Shown: one piece after another, positions 6,048 through 7,943 of the stretch
How the letters are laid out: each line of letters opens with the position of its first letter
How positions within the stretch are numbered: the first letter of the stretch is position 1
Assembly (NCBI GenBank): GCA_002387605.1
Contig: DGJU01000010.1
Span: 22,112 to 30,054 of the forward strand
Source of the DNA: Alphaproteobacteria bacterium UBA4588
Lineage (GTDB): Bacteria > Pseudomonadota > Alphaproteobacteria > Puniceispirillales > Puniceispirillaceae
DNA length: 7,943 bases
Direction of reading: 5' to 3'
Position numbers and translations under genes: made by a program
Notes under the pieces: model-generated
The model's database searches: none
What the model was told of the DNA's origin: nothing
The model's input: the letters and a program-made list of their open reading frames with translations, nothing else

Positions 6048-6075
6048 ACTATATTTTTCGGCAGCTTAAAGGCAA
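6048..6075 (-). promoter_or_regulatory. Probable promoter of the small zinc-ribbon gene
   Basis: On the minus strand, TTGCCT (6070-6075, four of six positions of the -35 consensus) and TATAGT (6048-6053, five of six of the -10) are separated by 16 bp. Transcription would begin near 6041 and give a leader of about 27 nt that contains the GGAG ribosome binding site. It lies in the 104-bp gap behind the MFS gene, so the small gene need not depend on that transcript. Confidence 0.5.
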
Positions 6076-6118
6076 ACGCCATAAACATATTTTTTGATTA
6101 TTCAGCTCGATGACCCTT

Positions 6119-7273
6119 CTATTCAGGCAAGCCTAGTTTTTTGTAATCTCCTGATAAGAAGAACCAGCTTGACGTAATGATGAAAAATCCAAACACCAGT
6201 AAATGAATTAACTCAGCCGAGATAAGCCCAAGCAGAACTCCGGTTGCTAATGGGCCTGCTGCTGCTCCGATATCCCGCCAGGTTTGGTTTCTGGTGAATG
6301 CCGACATTGCATCTCCAGGGTAGATTTTTGATGCGGCTGTTGGAAATAACGTGCCAAGGGCGCCGCGGCAGATGACTAACGCGATTGAGCCCAGAATAAG
6401 ACTTCCCAGCCCAACCAGCAAAAACCCAATACCACACAGAAACAGCATTGATAGCAGAGGCAGGGTAGCACCAAAATAATCTGAAATTCTGCCAGCTAGT
6501 GGGGCAATGATCATCTCGCTTACCCGGCGTGCTGCAAGGATAAGGCCGCCAATAATAATGGCTGTTTCTGGGCTGGAAAACTCAACCCACATTAACGCAA
6601 TTGTAATTGTGAAGACGCCGTCTATCCCAAAGCCCATCCAAAAAATCAGACCATCTATTGAGCTAGGCTTTGGAATGGAAAATTTCTTTAAGGGCTGACC
6701 CGAAGGGCGCACTGGTTCATCCAGCTCCTTCAAAAAGAACGCCAGCCAAACGCCCAGAGCAGATACCAAGCCAACATAAATAAAGATAGTCTGGGGGCCA
6801 ACATATGCTGCAAACGAAGTCCCTACTATCATGACAAGTAAAGGCCCGACTTGCTCTACCGACCGGCTTATGCCAATGCGGGTTCCGGTTCTGCTGGTAT
6901 TTAACGAGGCATAATGCAACGTTACAATCAGCAATGCGGCATAGGATAAGCCCCAAACAATACGGCTAATGGTGAGCAAATAAACACCGTCCATAACCCC
7001 ATAGGCCAGACTGGAAACTGCACCAAAAAAGGCCCCGATTATGGCGAGTTTTTTAATGCCAACAAACTGTCCAAATTCGACAACAAGATTATAGGTAAAG
7101 GTGCGTATGATACGATTGATCGCCAGCAGAAACCCAACCGCTACCATGCTGACACCGAACGCTTCTGCATTCACTGGCAAGATAACATAGATTAACGCGT
7201 CTCCCAGCAGAGAGACTGAGAGCACCCAAGATGAGACCCACACATTCTGGTGAATAAGCTTATCATGCTGCAT
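6119..7273 (-). CDS. Major facilitator superfamily transporter, substrate unknown
   Basis: This inner-membrane permease of 384 residues fits a 12-helix MFS protein. Approximate hydrophobic spans are 11-35, 42-63, 74-94, 97-120, 142-160, 161-181, 208-230, 237-260, 270-290, 292-311, 334-352 and 355-373. A polar cytoplasmic loop (182-207) separates the halves. The loop between helices 8 and 9 has a motif-A-like GRISDYFG (261-268). The loop between helices 2 and 3 (NRIIRTFTYNLVVEFGQFVG) is a degenerate form of the same motif. TRIGISRSVEQVGPL (131-145) sits where many drug and metabolite MFS exporters have their helix 5 motif. The start is ATG 7273, with CAAAGG (7282-7287, minus strand) 8 nt upstream. 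No substrate-specific signature is recognised. It is divergent from the TPR gene and, given its distance from the idonate genes, is not obviously their missing transporter, though that cannot be excluded. Confidence 0.85.
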   Translation of the reverse strand: MQHDKLIHQNVWVSSWVLSVSLLGDALIYVILPVNAEAFGVSMVAVGFLLAINRIIRTFTYNLVVEFGQFVGIKKLAIIGAFFGAVSSLAYGVMDGVYLLTISRIVWGLSYAALLIVTLHYASLNTSRTGTRIGISRSVEQVGPLLVMIVGTSFAAYVGPQTIFIYVGLVSALGVWLAFFLKELDEPVRPSGQPLKKFSIPKPSSIDGLIFWMGFGIDGVFTITIALMWVEFSSPETAIIIGGLILAARRVSEMIIAPLAGRISDYFGATLPLLSMLFLCGIGFLLVGLGSLILGSIALVICRGALGTLFPTAASKIYPGDAMSAFTRNQTWRDIGAAAGPLATGVLLGLISAELIHLLVFGFFIITSSWFFLSGDYKKLGLPE

Positions 7274-7424
7274 GAAAGGGACCTTTGTTGCCGCTCTAAG
7301 TCATAGCTTAGGCATACTGGTTTATAAGAATAACAGTTTTTGACGGTGAGGCACTTATCTTTAAATCTCTCGGCGACTATAATATAAAATAATAGCGAAT
7401 AATGTAATAGAATGGACGCTTTGA
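7274..7424. other. Divergent intergenic region, MFS and TPR genes
   Basis: This 151-bp AT-rich gap separates two divergent starts. It holds the probable plus-strand promoter at 7355-7383, a short inverted repeat (CTAAG 7296-7300, CTTAG 7307-7311) and a TTGACG at 7340-7345 without a well-spaced -10. For the minus-strand MFS gene, TATAAA (7321-7326) could be a -10, but no acceptable -35 is seen. Confidence 0.5.
7355..7383 (+). promoter_or_regulatory. Probable promoter of the TPR gene
   Basis: A perfect -10 hexamer TATAAT at 7378-7383 stands 17 bp after TTATCT (7355-7360), a weak -35 matching three of six positions. Transcription would start near 7390, about 35 nt before the ATG at 7425. The perfect -10 in a divergent gap makes this plausible. 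Confidence 0.45.
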
Positions 7425-7943
7425 ATGAAGCACGGACCGACTAAGTCATCTTTTGAACAGTTATTGGATGAAGCGCAATCATACGCTGGCAAAGGCGATA
7501 TATTGCAAGCACGCTCTATTTATGCATCTCTTCTTTTTGATTATCCTGAAAATGAACAGGCAAAGCAGGGTCTTTTAGACCTACCAGAAGATGGCCCACA
7601 ACCATCTGATACTCTTGTTCAAGAGATCCTTGACCTTTACTCAGACGGCACGGCAGCCGTTCTAAAACAGCGCCTCGATCACTTACTAAAAGAATATTCA
7701 GGCTCACCTATATTATGGAATATAAAAGGCGGATTAGAGAAGCAATTAGGCGATCTTAACAGCGCCATACAGGCCTTTGAGAGGGTTGTAATGCTGAAGC
7801 CAGCTCACCCAGCTGGCCATAGTAATTTAGGCGTTATTTTTCAGGAGCAGGGCAAGCTAACTGAGGCAGTTGAATATTATAACCGTGCCTTAATGTTTGA
7901 GCGTGATCCTTTTGCCTTTAATAATCTGGGCACAATTTTAAAG
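7425..7943 (+). CDS. Tetratricopeptide repeat protein, 3'-truncated by window edge
   Basis: The frame is open from ATG 7425 to the last base, giving 173 N-terminal residues; the rest lies outside the window. It is made of paired helices of the TPR type: residues about 14-44 (AQSYAGKGDILQARSIYASL, then DYPEN), a helical pair at 63-94 (EILDLYSDGTAAVLKQRLDHLL), and clear repeats at about 96-128 (WNIKGGLEKQLGDLNSAIQAF) and 130-160 (GHSNLGVIFQEQGKLTEAVE), with a further repeat beginning at 163 (FAFNNLGTILK). TPRs are protein-protein interaction scaffolds. Proteins with this opening (a short N-terminal repeat, then LWNIKG, then NLG repeats) often end in a sulfotransferase or glycosyltransferase domain, but that part is not visible. 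No signal peptide is seen. The ribosome binding site is weak: GGA at 7414-7416, 8 nt upstream. It is divergent from the MFS gene. Confidence 0.85.
   Translation, partial: MKHGPTKSSFEQLLDEAQSYAGKGDILQARSIYASLLFDYPENEQAKQGLLDLPEDGPQPSDTLVQEILDLYSDGTAAVLKQRLDHLLKEYSGSPILWNIKGGLEKQLGDLNSAIQAFERVVMLKPAHPAGHSNLGVIFQEQGKLTEAVEYYNRALMFERDPFAFNNLGTILK

Noticed and set aside
6071..6092. GGC/GCC mini-stem followed by a run of T, considered as a plus-strand terminator for chrA.
   Set aside because: The stem has only 3 bp, lies about 300 bp past chrA and overlaps the promoter of the minus-strand small gene.

Overview
The window looks like ordinary chromosomal sequence from a free-living Gram-negative proteobacterium. 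Genes are densely packed on both strands, gaps are short, base composition is balanced to slightly AT-rich, and many gaps are AT-rich. The protein families present (an RimK-like ATP-grasp ligase, a two-domain sulfurtransferase with a CGGGIAA loop, an IdnD/IdnO/GntK set, a TPR protein) would fit a marine alphaproteobacterium, perhaps of the SAR116 type. That placement rests on protein character only and is tentative. There is no rRNA, tRNA, CRISPR array, insertion sequence or integrase.

Left part (1-1917, + strand): the 3' part of an ATP-grasp ligase gene, cut by the window edge, is followed by a gap of about 230 bp with a strong hairpin pair that probably ends its transcript. A two-domain rhodanese-type sulfurtransferase follows, probably from its own promoter.

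Middle (1936-5762): this is the clearest functional unit. Gluconokinase and gluconate 5-dehydrogenase lie on the minus strand as a tight two-gene operon. They are transcribed divergently from an L-idonate 5-dehydrogenase-like zinc enzyme on the plus strand. Together they would take L-idonate to 5-keto-D-gluconate, then to D-gluconate, then to 6-phosphogluconate for the Entner-Doudoroff or pentose phosphate routes. The shared 144-bp gap holds an imperfect 28-bp dyad that is a good candidate operator. No sugar-acid transporter or regulator is present. Instead, a full-length two-domain ChrA-type (CHR) transporter sits 39 bp behind the dehydrogenase on the same strand.

Right part (5799-7943): a 71-residue zinc-ribbon-like protein of a phage/homing-endonuclease-associated domain type is encoded on the minus strand with a recognisable promoter. 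Upstream of it on the same strand is a 12-helix MFS permease of unknown substrate. Divergent from the permease is the 5' part of a TPR protein that runs off the window.

Nothing here amounts to a clearly new system. The items most worth a second look are the orphan zinc-ribbon gene, the idonate module with its candidate operator and missing transporter, and the ChrA gene attached to that module.
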